Source: Desulfobacteraceae bacterium (GTDB taxonomy: Bacteria > Desulfobacterota > Desulfobacteria > Desulfobacterales > UBA5852). From it: a DNA stretch of 64,000 nucleotides. The notes under the pieces were generated by a model that did no database searches, was not told the origin of the DNA, and saw only the letters and a program-made list of their open reading frames with translations. The stretch lies in assembly GCA_014237395.1 (NCBI GenBank), contig JABZFP010000030.1, positions 372,001 to 436,000 of the forward strand, read 5' to 3'. A program made the position numbers and the translations under genes. Shown here one piece after another: positions 54,388 through 62,960 of the stretch (positions within the stretch are counted from its first letter, which is position 1; every line of letters starts with the position of its first letter).

Positions 54388-55080
54388 ATGCTGGGAACCA
54401 TTGTCAACACCGTTGCGATCATTGTCGGGAGCCTGCTGGGGGTATCCCTGCGGCGCGGCATATCCGATAAATACAAAGAAACGGTGATCGGGGCGATCGG
54501 CCTGGCGGTCTTGCTGATTGGGCTGAAAAGTGCTCTGCAGACCGATGCCTTGCTGCTGGTGATCTTCAGTCTGGCGCTGGGTGCGGTTATCGGTGAAATG
54601 TTGCATATCGAGGATCGCCTGGAAGCGGTCGGCCGCTGGATTGGCAATCGTTTGGGGCGTGCCGGCGAGGGGGTATCCCAGGGTTTTGTGACGGCCAGTC
54701 TGGTTTTTTGCGTCGGGGCCATGGCGATCGTGGGGGCCCTGGAAAGCGGTTTGACGGACAATCATCAAACTCTTTTTGCCAAATCACTCCTGGATGGGGT
54801 GACGTCCATCATTTTTGCGTCCACCCTTGGCATCGGTGTGATGTTTTCTTCCGTCGCTGTTTTCGTCTACCAAGGTGCGATCACCCTGACCGCCAGCTAC
54901 CTCAAACCCTATTTGACACCGGCGGTGGTGTCCCAGATGAGTGCCGTGGGGGGGCTGCTGATAGTCGCCATCGGTTTGAATATTCTGGATATCAAAAAAC
55001 TGCGCATCGGCAACATGCTGCCCGGCATATTCCTGCCCCTGATTTACGATGTCCTGCGATCCCTGTGGCGGTTGATCTGA
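54388..55080 (+). CDS. DUF554 membrane protein (YdfK-like)
   Basis: The 230-residue protein has about six membrane spans and clear DUF554 marks: MLGTIVNTVAIIVGSLLG at the start, FSLALGAVIGEMLHIEDRL, VGAMAIVGALESGL, and LDGVTSIIFASTLGIGVMF. The family's function is not established; transport is often proposed. GGGAGG precedes the ATG, which is preferred to an upstream in-frame start because it yields the conserved N-terminus. Confidence 0.88.
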   Translation: MLGTIVNTVAIIVGSLLGVSLRRGISDKYKETVIGAIGLAVLLIGLKSALQTDALLLVIFSLALGAVIGEMLHIEDRLEAVGRWIGNRLGRAGEGVSQGFVTASLVFCVGAMAIVGALESGLTDNHQTLFAKSLLDGVTSIIFASTLGIGVMFSSVAVFVYQGAITLTASYLKPYLTPAVVSQMSAVGGLLIVAIGLNILDIKKLRIGNMLPGIFLPLIYDVLRSLWRLI

Positions 55081-55284
55081 GGCGCTTCGGGGCTGTTGCC
55101 GGTGTCACCGACCGGTCCGGGTATCGACGGATTGGCAACCGATTGTCGGCACGGGAAAACGGTTGCCCAAGTCAACCGGGTTGCGCTAAGATAATGGGCT
55201 ATTGTTGGTCGTACCGTTCCCCAAGGCTTTAATGAACGGGCTGTTCGATCGCTCCCCCACGGTGATGCAAAGGAATGACGAACG

Positions 55285-56154
55285 ATGCATTATGAGGGCC
55301 ATATGATCCGCCCCCCCAGCGAGGCCTACAGCATTCTGTTGCAGGCGACGGTGGGCTGTTCGCATAACAAATGCACCTTTTGCGGGGCCTACAAAGGTGA
55401 GCGCTTCAAAATCAAGCCCGATGAGATTATCGATGCGGATATAGCGTTTGCCGCCGACCACTGCCGCCATCAGCGCCGCCTTTTTATTTGCGACGGGGAT
55501 GCCCTCATCATTCCGCAAAAACGGTTGGTGCGTATCCTCCAATCCATTCGCCAGCGGCTGCCGTGGGTCACCCGGGTGGGGGTTTATGCCAACACCAAAA
55601 GCATCCGCATGAAATCGGCTGAAGAACTGGCGACACTTCATGCCAACGGTCTCAGGATTGCCTACATGGGGGTGGAGTCGGGTGACGACAGCACGCTGGC
55701 GGCCGTGCGCAAGGGCGCCAATGCCCAGGGCATGATCGACGCCGGTCGCAAGCTGCGACAGGCCGGCATCAAACTGTCCATCACGGTTCTGCTGGGGGTT
55801 GCCGGTGTGCAGCGCAGCATGGTGCATGCGCAGGAAACCGGGCGGGTGATCTCGGCCATCGATCCGGAGTATGTCGGTGCCCTGAGCCTGATGCTGATCC
55901 CTGGAACGGCACTCTACGACGATTATCAGGCCGGGCGCTTCGAGCTGCTTTCACCCGAGGCCATGCTGCAGGAACTGGGGATCATGATTGCCTATACTGA
56001 GATGTCCGGTGGCCTGTTTCACGCGAATCACGCGTCCAATTACCTGCCGCTGAAGCTTAACATGCCGGCGGACAAGGCCCATGCGCTCGATTTGATCGAC
56101 CGTGCGCTAAAAGGCGAGATTCAGCTGAAGCCGGAATCGATGCGGGCTTTATGA
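55285..56154 (+). CDS. Radical SAM protein
   Basis: The 289-residue protein has the radical SAM fold with cluster cysteines Cys25, Cys30 and Cys33 (GCSHNKCTFCGAYKG), a C-x4-C-x2-C spacing instead of the usual C-x3-C-x2-C. Further marks are the SAM-contacting ICDGDALI, VGVYANTKSI and YMGVESGDDSTLAAVRKG. It lacks an N-terminal B12 domain and a SPASM domain. The target is unknown. It may be co-transcribed with the transketolase gene that follows. Confidence 0.85.
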   Translation: MHYEGHMIRPPSEAYSILLQATVGCSHNKCTFCGAYKGERFKIKPDEIIDADIAFAADHCRHQRRLFICDGDALIIPQKRLVRILQSIRQRLPWVTRVGVYANTKSIRMKSAEELATLHANGLRIAYMGVESGDDSTLAAVRKGANAQGMIDAGRKLRQAGIKLSITVLLGVAGVQRSMVHAQETGRVISAIDPEYVGALSLMLIPGTALYDDYQAGRFELLSPEAMLQELGIMIAYTEMSGGLFHANHASNYLPLKLNMPADKAHALDLIDRALKGEIQLKPESMRAL

Positions 56155-56351
56155 TGCCGATTCGAGAGCGCCGATGGCGGTGATGCGTCCATCCCTTGTT
56201 GTTTGAACGATGGCGTTGGACGTACCAGAGACAGCGAACAGGTAACAACATGTTTGAGGCGGGGAAATCACTTATGGATACGGTGCTTTTTGGGGTCAGC
56301 GCCGACGCGGCTCGTAACAATGACGGCTTTAGCCAGAGGGAGATGATTAAA

Positions 56352-58382
56352 ATGACAGAAGGTGGGTCTGCCGGTTTGAAAAATATCGACACCATGTGCA
56401 TCAACACCATTCGAACGCTTGCCATGGACGCGATCCAGAAGGCCAATTCCGGGCATCCCGGTGCCCCCATGGGACTCGCCCCGGCGGCCTATGTCCTCTG
56501 GATGCAGTACCTGAAGCACAATCCGGCCAATCCCCAGTGGGTCAATCGGGATCGGTTTGTCCTTTCGGGCGGTCATGCCTCGATGCTGCTGTATAGTTTG
56601 CTTCATCTGACTGGTTATGACCTGAGCCTCGATGATCTGAAAAACTTTCGGCAATGGGGCAGCAAGACGCCGGGGCATCCCGAGTACCGTCATACCCCGG
56701 GCGTGGAGACGACCACCGGTCCGCTCGGCCAGGGGTTTGCCAACGCCGTGGGCATGGCCATGGCGGAGCGTCACCTGGCGGCCCGCTTCAACCGGCCGGA
56801 CGCCGCCATCATCGATCATTACACCTATGCCATGTGCGGTGACGGGGATCTCATGGAAGGGCTTTCGTCCGAGGCGGCTTCCCTGGCCGGCCATCTCGGC
56901 CTTTCACGTCTGATCGTCATGTATGACGACAATGGGATATCCATCGAGGGAAGTACCGATATTGCCTTCACCGAAGATGTCCGCAGACGCTTTGACGCCT
57001 GCCACTGGCATGTGCAAACCGTTGAAGACGGCAACGATCTCAAGGCTATCGCCGCCGCGCTGGATGCGGCGCGACAGGAAAAACAGCGTCCCTCCCTGAT
57101 CATGCTGAAAACCCAGATCGCTTACGGAAGCCCCAACAAGGCCGGAACGGCCGATGCGCATGGGGCGCCACTGGGCAAGGAAGAAGTCTGTTTGACCAAA
57201 AAATGCCTGGGATGCCCGGAAGATGCTGAATTTTGTATATCGGACGGTGTGCAGGCCCGCTTCCGGCTGGCGCTCGAAAGGGGCGGGGATGCTGAAGCCG
57301 CCTGGCAGGGGCTGATGGATGCTTATCGCTCCCGGCATCCTGATTTGGCGGAAACGCTGCAGCGCGCTCTGGACGGTCGATTGGCGGAAGATTGGGACGC
57401 CAACGTGCCGGCGTTTAAACCGAGCGACGGGCCGGTGGCGACCCGCGCCGCATCTGGAACGGTCCTCAACGCGCTGGCTGCCAAAATCGACACGCTGGTG
57501 GGCGGGTCGGCCGATTTGGCGCCTTCCAACAAGACGTATCTCAACGAAGCCCCGGAATTTCAGAAAAACAGCTACGAAGGCCGCAACATCCGCTTCGGGG
57601 TCCGCGAACATGCCATGGCGGCCATCATGTCGGGTATGGCGCTGCATGGCGGTGTAAAACCTTATGGCGGCACGTTTCTGGTGTTTGCCGACTACATGCG
57701 GCCGTCCATCCGGTTGGCGGCCCTGATGGGGTTGCCGGTTATTTACGTGTTTACGCATGACAGTATCGCCGTCGGCGAAGACGGGCCAACCCACCAGCCG
57801 GTGGAGCACCTGGCCAGTTTGCGTGCCATTCCCGGTTTGACGGTGATCCGGCCGGCAGACGCCGCCGAAACCGCCGACGCCTGGCGCGTCGCTGTGACAA
57901 GCACGGACCACCCGGTGGCACTGGCCTTGACGCGGCAGAAACTTGCCGTTTTGGACCGAGATACGTTGTCACCCGAGGATTCACTCGCCAAAGGCGCGTA
58001 CGTTTTGGCGGACGGCGACGGTCAGCCGGATATTATCCTGATCGCCAGCGGCTCGGAAGTTCACCTGGTCATGGCGGCGCGTGAGCGATTGGCCGAGAAG
58101 GGTGTCAAGGCGCGCGTGGTCAGCATGCCCAGCTGGGAACTTTTCGAGGCCATGCCGGCATCTTATCGGGAAACCGTGCTGCCGACCGACATCAAAACAC
58201 GGTTGGCCGTGGAGATGGGGCTCCCCATGGGATGGGAACGCTATGTGGGGGATGCGGGTGCCATTATCGGTATGAATGGATTTGGCGCATCGGCCCCAGG
58301 GCCGGTGGTGCAGGAAAAATTCGGCTTTACGGTTGAGCATGTGGTTCGCCGAGCGCTCGAAATTTTAAAGCCCCAAACGTAG
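56352..58382 (+). CDS. tkt: Transketolase
   Basis: The enzyme (676 residues from this ATG) moves two-carbon units between sugar phosphates with thiamine diphosphate. Seen are RTLAMDAIQKANSGHPGAPMG near the start (given here as separate phrases LAMDAIQKANSGHPG and APMG), SGGHASMLLYSLLHLTGY, TTGPLGQGFANAVGMAMAE, the cofactor motif CGDGDLMEGLSSEAA, NIRFGVREHAMAAI with the catalytic Glu, and THDSIAVGEDGPTHQPVEH. The ATG at 56352 is chosen because GAGGGAG precedes it and the family starts here; in-frame ATGs at 56250 and 56274 would add an unconserved leader. A cysteine-bearing insertion (KKCLGCPEDAEFC) after the first domain is unusual. Confidence 0.94.
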   Translation: MTEGGSAGLKNIDTMCINTIRTLAMDAIQKANSGHPGAPMGLAPAAYVLWMQYLKHNPANPQWVNRDRFVLSGGHASMLLYSLLHLTGYDLSLDDLKNFRQWGSKTPGHPEYRHTPGVETTTGPLGQGFANAVGMAMAERHLAARFNRPDAAIIDHYTYAMCGDGDLMEGLSSEAASLAGHLGLSRLIVMYDDNGISIEGSTDIAFTEDVRRRFDACHWHVQTVEDGNDLKAIAAALDAARQEKQRPSLIMLKTQIAYGSPNKAGTADAHGAPLGKEEVCLTKKCLGCPEDAEFCISDGVQARFRLALERGGDAEAAWQGLMDAYRSRHPDLAETLQRALDGRLAEDWDANVPAFKPSDGPVATRAASGTVLNALAAKIDTLVGGSADLAPSNKTYLNEAPEFQKNSYEGRNIRFGVREHAMAAIMSGMALHGGVKPYGGTFLVFADYMRPSIRLAALMGLPVIYVFTHDSIAVGEDGPTHQPVEHLASLRAIPGLTVIRPADAAETADAWRVAVTSTDHPVALALTRQKLAVLDRDTLSPEDSLAKGAYVLADGDGQPDIILIASGSEVHLVMAARERLAEKGVKARVVSMPSWELFEAMPASYRETVLPTDIKTRLAVEMGLPMGWERYVGDAGAIIGMNGFGASAPGPVVQEKFGFTVEHVVRRALEILKPQT

Positions 58383-58417
58383 CGAATGCTGGATCGCTCC
58401 AGCAGGATCAAGGTTTT

Positions 58418-59767
58418 ATGCGAAATGCGCCCAGCAGCATCCTGATTGTCGACCACGAGCAAGGGGCTCGATCCGATCTGGCGGACTGCCTGATGGAGCG
58501 CGGCTACACCGTCGCGACCACTTCTCCCGGAGATGAGGCCCGCTCCCTCTTAGGCCGGCAGCGCTTTGATATCCTGCTGGCCGAGGTCGGCCCGGACGGC
58601 GATGCAGGGCTTGACCTGCTGCGGCTGGCCAAAGCCGCTGATCCTGATCTGGCCGTCATTATGATGGCTGCCTATGGCTCGATCGTCAATGCGGTGGAAT
58701 GCATGAAATTGGGGGCCGTCGACTACCTCCTCAAGCCAATCAAACCGGACGAGCTTTGCGGCCGGTTGCAGGAAATCCTGGCGCACCAAATATACCCCAA
58801 AAGCGCCTATATGGACAAAGCGTATCGAACCGGCGATCAATTTGAAAGCATGATTGCACAATCGGCTTCCATGCAGCGGGTTTTTGAGATGATCCAGGAT
58901 GTGGCGCCGATGGACACAACGATTTTGGTGACCGGTGAAACCGGCACCGGAAAAGAGCTTGCCGCCAAAGCGATCCATTCCAACAGCACCCGCCAAAACG
59001 GACCTTTTGTGGCGGTCAATTGCGGCGCCATCCCTGAAAACCTCATGGAAAGCGAACTGTTCGGCTATCAGAAAGGCGCTTTTACCAGTGCCGCCGAGAC
59101 CAAAAAAGGGCGGCTGGAATTGGCCCATGGGGGTACGCTTTTCCTGGATGAAATCGGTGAGATCAGCGTTCGCATGCAGGTCGATTTGCTGCGGGTATTG
59201 GAAAACCGGGCGTTTTATCGCGTCGGTGGCACGCAGCCCCTGGAAGCCAATTTCCGTGTGATTGCGGCCACCAACCGTGATCTGGCGGCCGCCGTCAAAG
59301 CGGGGCGTTTCCGCGAGGACCTCTACTATCGCATGAATGTCATCTCCCTGGAAATGCCGCCCCTGCGTGAACGCAAAGAAGATATTCCCCTGCTGGCCGA
59401 GCATTTTCTTTTGCGTTATCTTCATGAAACCGGCAAGAAATCCATTAAGATCAGTCGGGGGGCCATGGACGAGATGATGCTGCACGAGTGGCCGGGCAAT
59501 GTCAGGGAACTCCGCAACGCCGTCGAGCGGGCCGTGGTGATCTGTAAAGCCGATCGAATTCGGCCCGAAGAGCTGCCCTTTTACCGTCCGGAATGCGCCG
59601 AGCCGAGTTTCAATGGTTCACTGCGCCAGATGGAAATTGCCCACATCACCCACGTCCTCAACACCCATGACTGGAATATGACCCGGGGGGCCCGCGTATT
59701 GGGGATTGACCGGTCGACACTCTACCACAAAGTCAAACGCTACCAGATCACGAAGACCGGGGCATGA
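58418..59767 (+). CDS. NtrC-family regulator with degenerate receiver
   Basis: The 449-residue protein has a receiver, an AAA+ sigma-54 domain and a Fis-type helix-turn-helix (MTRGARVLGIDRSTLYHKVK). The receiver is degenerate: the phosphoacceptor Asp is Glu56 (DILLAEVGPD), the acidic pair reads Asp12-His13, and the switch Thr is Ala84; only Lys106 is kept. In the AAA+ core, Walker A GETGTGKE (about 173-180), GGTLFLDEIGE, AATNRD and FREDLYYRMN are normal, but the sigma-54 contact loop is GAFTSA (220-225) instead of GAFTGA. It may be active without phosphorylation. It follows transketolase by 35 bases on the same strand. Confidence 0.92.
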   Translation: MRNAPSSILIVDHEQGARSDLADCLMERGYTVATTSPGDEARSLLGRQRFDILLAEVGPDGDAGLDLLRLAKAADPDLAVIMMAAYGSIVNAVECMKLGAVDYLLKPIKPDELCGRLQEILAHQIYPKSAYMDKAYRTGDQFESMIAQSASMQRVFEMIQDVAPMDTTILVTGETGTGKELAAKAIHSNSTRQNGPFVAVNCGAIPENLMESELFGYQKGAFTSAAETKKGRLELAHGGTLFLDEIGEISVRMQVDLLRVLENRAFYRVGGTQPLEANFRVIAATNRDLAAAVKAGRFREDLYYRMNVISLEMPPLRERKEDIPLLAEHFLLRYLHETGKKSIKISRGAMDEMMLHEWPGNVRELRNAVERAVVICKADRIRPEELPFYRPECAEPSFNGSLRQMEIAHITHVLNTHDWNMTRGARVLGIDRSTLYHKVKRYQITKTGA

Positions 59768-59972
59768 ACGACGGGGAAATTTTATGGATGGGCACTATCT
59801 AACGGATCGCGGTGGGTGCGGGCAGCTTCATGGTTTGGCGCCGGCGGGCCACAAGGCAACACACCGACGGGCAACAGAAAATGCTGAAATGACGGATGTG
59901 CGTTAGGGGCCTATTCGCTGGCGGCGCTCCGGAGCCTGTCGCCGCATCCGGCTGACTTGAGCGGCAGGGGGA

Positions 59973-59996
59973 GGAGGGCCGCTGCCGGCCCTCCTT
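59973..59996. terminator. GC-rich hairpin between convergent units
   Basis: AGGAGGGCC pairs with GGCCCTCCT around a six-base loop, followed by a short TTT on the plus strand. It lies between the NtrC-like gene and the end of the tmc operon and may help stop both, although no good U-run is present. Confidence 0.5.
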
Positions 59997-60029
59997 TGAT
60001 GCCTTGCCTTCGGTGGCGTACAGAGCGCC

Positions 60030-60380
60030 TTATCCGATGGTCTTTTTCACAATCCCCAGCAATTTGTCGGGGTCAAATGGTTTGGCAATGTACGCCACCG
60101 CGGATTTCACGGCATGGCGCCCGGCCATGCCGCTGATGACAATGACCGGTATATTTTTCAAGGCGTCGTCTTTGGCCATTTTGCGATACAGCCGCGACCC
60201 CCACTCCTCCGGCATTTCCAGATCGAGTGTGACCAGGTCGGGTTTATTGGCCTTCAATTTCTCCAGACCTTCCACACCGTTGGACGCCGTGTCGGTCTCA
60301 TAGCCGTTGTCCGAAAATAAGGTCGTCAGGTATTTTACCACCACCGGGTCATCGTCGATTACGAGGATTTGCTTCGCCAT
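60030..60380 (-). CDS. Single-domain response regulator at end of tmc operon
   Basis: The 116-residue protein is a lone receiver: ILVIDDDPVVVKYL at the start, phosphoacceptor Asp53 in TLDLEMPEEWG, the switch Ser in VIVISGMAG, and Lys in IAKPFDPDKLL. It has no output domain, so it acts through protein contact (CheY/DivK-like). AAGAAAGG precedes the ATG, 83 bases after tmcA on the same strand, so it is likely transcribed with the Tmc genes. Its kinase is not evident; the hybrid kinase at 51483 is one candidate. Confidence 0.9.
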   Translation of the reverse strand: MAKQILVIDDDPVVVKYLTTLFSDNGYETDTASNGVEGLEKLKANKPDLVTLDLEMPEEWGSRLYRKMAKDDALKNIPVIVISGMAGRHAVKSAVAYIAKPFDPDKLLGIVKKTIG

Positions 60381-60463
60381 AATCGGGCCTTTCTTTTGGT
60401 TGGTTGATCGGTTCAGGTTGCGATACCGCAACACTGTCAACGTCATCGCACGGGAGCGTCCGT

Positions 60464-60853
60464 TCAGGGCGCTTTGGCATGACATTCCCCGCAGGCCACC
60501 GGCCCGGCTTTAGCGGCCTGGTGGCATCCCCGACAGTTGAGATGATAATGCCGTACCAGATCCATGGGGTATTCGTCGCCTTCAGCACCGTGGCACTCGG
60601 AGCACTCCTGGTCTTCCGAGCTTTCATCTTCCACCAGATTTCCCTCATCATCATAATAGTGGTGACATTCGATGCAATCCTCGATACCGGCTTTTTCATT
60701 GTGTTCGTCATGCAGGAAGGCCGGTTTGGGACGCATGCTGCTCATAAAGCCGCTGTCCTCCACGAATTCAATATTTTCCTGAGAATAGGCTGTCAGGGCG
60801 GCCATGGAAAGCACGGCCAAGAGCACGCCAATAAACAGAATATGTTTTCGCAT
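60464..60853 (-). CDS. tmcA: Tmc complex tetraheme cytochrome c3
   Basis: TmcA is the periplasmic type II tetraheme cytochrome of the Tmc complex and takes electrons from type I cytochrome c3 and hydrogenases. The 129-residue precursor has a signal peptide (about 1-24) and four CxxCH motifs, at Cys60, Cys84, Cys107 and Cys121 (CIECH, CSECH, CRGCH, CGECH). HDEHN and RHYHLN supply axial histidines. It is rich in acidic residues, as known for this cytochrome. The start is the ATG after GGGAG, eight codons inside a longer open frame. Confidence 0.92.
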   Translation of the reverse strand: MRKHILFIGVLLAVLSMAALTAYSQENIEFVEDSGFMSSMRPKPAFLHDEHNEKAGIEDCIECHHYYDDEGNLVEDESSEDQECSECHGAEGDEYPMDLVRHYHLNCRGCHQAAKAGPVACGECHAKAP

Positions 60854-60910
60854 CAGGTTTTCTCCCTTGTCATTCATGAAAAGGATTGAAAAGTCAATGC
60901 CCCTGTCGCA

Positions 60911-62251
60911 CTAGAGCACACTTTCCGGCTTTTCCATGACTTCGTAGATGATATCGCCAAGAAATTTCAGATCCATACCGATTTCATTGTGGTGAATGAT
61001 GTCTTCGAGGCCGCCGTGGCAGTTGTGGCAAGGTGCCACGCAGGTTTCCGCCCCCCGGCTTTTGGCATCGAACAACTGCTGGGCCTTGACTTTGTTGCCG
61101 TTGACCCGCTTCATCTTCCATGGTGGGCCGCAGTTGATGACACCGCCGCCGGCGGAGCAGCAGAAGTTGTGCTCGCGATTGGGGTGCATTTCTTCGACAT
61201 TTTCACAGATGGCGTGAACCACGTAGCGCAGCATGTCGTGCAGTCCCCGGCCGCGAATAACGTTGCACGGATCGTGAATCGTCACGGTCGGCTCGTACTT
61301 TTTGGCGATTTTTATTTTACCGCTTTTGATCAGCTCATAGAAAAACTCGATGGAGTGGGTTACTTCCACGGGCGGCATCCGCCACCCCAAAGCCCGGTTG
61401 CCCATATCGTAAATGGAGCGGAAGGCATGGCCGCACTCGCCCATAACGATGCGCTTGACTTTCAGCCGCATAGCCGTTTCAAAGTGCATCCGTTTGATGC
61501 GCGCCATGATTTCATTGTCGCCGGTATACATGGCCATGTCGCTGTTGTCCCAACCGGGGGTGGCCGGCATAGTCCAGTTCAGACCGGCCGCATTGAAGAT
61601 GACGGCCGCTTGATAGATCAGCTGGGCGCGGAATTTAGGCTCAGGACCGATGACGGAGTAAAAGATATCGGCGCCTTCCTTCTCGACCGGAATTCGCAGA
61701 CCCTCGATTTCCTCCTGGGCTTCTTCTTCCTGCCATTGCAGACTGTCGATCCATTCGTCTTCCTTCACCCACATCTGGTTGTAGGTGACCGAATGGCTTT
61801 GGGCCGTGTCCTGGATGTACTGGGGAGATATTCCCAGCTTGTGGCAGAGGCGCCGCACGAAGAGCATGACATAGGCAATGTCCAGGCCGAAGGGGCAATA
61901 CTGGGCGCAGCGTTTGCAGAGATTGCATTCCGTGCTGGCAATCTCAGATGCTTTTTTCATGAACTCCACACTCACCCGGCCCTTTTTCTTCATGAGAACG
62001 GCCATGGTTTGTTTGACCTTGCCGGCAGGGGAATAGCGCGGATCCTTGTCATAGGAGAGATAAAAATGGCAGGCTTCACTGCAAAGCCCGCAGCTCACGC
62101 AGCTCTCGACATAGGTTTTCAGACGGGCACCGGCCTCGGCGTCCATCATTTTCTGGTATACCTGCTGGATCTTTTCGGGCGTCAGTTTTTCGGCGCCCTT
62201 TTCAATGCCTTCATCGTGGATCTGAGTGTTTTCAACTGCTGCATCCTTCAT
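60911..62251 (-). CDS. tmcB: Tmc complex HdrD-like iron-sulfur subunit
   Basis: TmcB is the cytoplasmic subunit related to heterodisulfide reductase HdrD. In 446 residues it has two [4Fe-4S] motifs, Cys51-54-57-61 (CVSCGLCSEAC) and Cys109-112-115-119 (CNLCKRCAQYC), and two CCG domains. The first CCG region is degenerate (MGECGHAFRSIYDMG, then IHDPCN), the second has FCCSAGGG and APCHNCHGG. It receives electrons through the membrane from TmcC; the final acceptor is unknown. GGGAGG precedes the ATG. Confidence 0.92.
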   Translation of the reverse strand: MKDAAVENTQIHDEGIEKGAEKLTPEKIQQVYQKMMDAEAGARLKTYVESCVSCGLCSEACHFYLSYDKDPRYSPAGKVKQTMAVLMKKKGRVSVEFMKKASEIASTECNLCKRCAQYCPFGLDIAYVMLFVRRLCHKLGISPQYIQDTAQSHSVTYNQMWVKEDEWIDSLQWQEEEAQEEIEGLRIPVEKEGADIFYSVIGPEPKFRAQLIYQAAVIFNAAGLNWTMPATPGWDNSDMAMYTGDNEIMARIKRMHFETAMRLKVKRIVMGECGHAFRSIYDMGNRALGWRMPPVEVTHSIEFFYELIKSGKIKIAKKYEPTVTIHDPCNVIRGRGLHDMLRYVVHAICENVEEMHPNREHNFCCSAGGGVINCGPPWKMKRVNGNKVKAQQLFDAKSRGAETCVAPCHNCHGGLEDIIHHNEIGMDLKFLGDIIYEVMEKPESVL

Positions 62252-62287
62252 GATGGATATCCTCCCTGATGGGGTGCGTATCGTGGT

Positions 62288-62947
62288 CTACCAGTCTCTG
62301 GCGAATCTTACCCCGCCGAATTCCGACCCCATATAGCCGCGGGTAAAGAAGAACAGAAACATGTGGTTTAATTTCGTAAATGGGATGATTGCCAGGAGAA
62401 CTTCCGCCGACAGCATGTGCAGAATCGTTACGATCTGGTTGCCCGGCCACTGGTGGTAAGCCCAGTATCCGGTAACGAAGGGGGCCGCGACCAGCGCTAA
62501 AAGCACATAATCCGATGTGGAAGAAAGAAATTTGACATCGGGCTGGACCATGCGGCGCACCAGGAAAAAGATGCAGGCCCCGATGACCACCAAGGTCAGG
62601 ATGTCGGCAACCCCGTCCGGTAGGAACCACCAACTGACATTAAAGGCTTCATTGATCAGGGTGATATGGGCAAATAGAAAAAGCGGGGCCACGAAAATAC
62701 TGAGGTGAAATATAAAGGTAATGATCGAAAGAAACGGCCGCTTGCGGCTGTTCGTGCTGGCAAAAGGAAAAATCCAATGCAGAATGGAACGAAAGGCATA
62801 GTAAAAGTTCCAGTATTCATAGACATAGGCATCCTTTTTCTTGGCCAGCATGGCGCGGCTGATCAGCTGATAGAGAATGCCGCCGAAGAACAGGATGAAG
62901 GCCACCCAGGCGAGGGGGCCGGAAACAAAATTATATATGGCATGCAT
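62288..62947 (-). CDS. tmcC: Tmc complex membrane cytochrome b subunit
   Basis: TmcC is the integral membrane subunit, related to NarI/DsrM, which should bind haem b and pass electrons between TmcA and TmcB. The 219-residue protein has about five spans. Histidines placed in spans (SILHWIF, FIFHLSIF, ILHMLS, KLNHMF) are candidate haem ligands. The ATG at 62947 has AAGGAG eight bases upstream; a longer open frame would overlap tmcD. It lies 36 bases before tmcB. Confidence 0.92.
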   Translation of the reverse strand: MHAIYNFVSGPLAWVAFILFFGGILYQLISRAMLAKKKDAYVYEYWNFYYAFRSILHWIFPFASTNSRKRPFLSIITFIFHLSIFVAPLFLFAHITLINEAFNVSWWFLPDGVADILTLVVIGACIFFLVRRMVQPDVKFLSSTSDYVLLALVAAPFVTGYWAYHQWPGNQIVTILHMLSAEVLLAIIPFTKLNHMFLFFFTRGYMGSEFGGVRFARDW

Positions 62948-62960
62948 AATGGCGCTCCTT

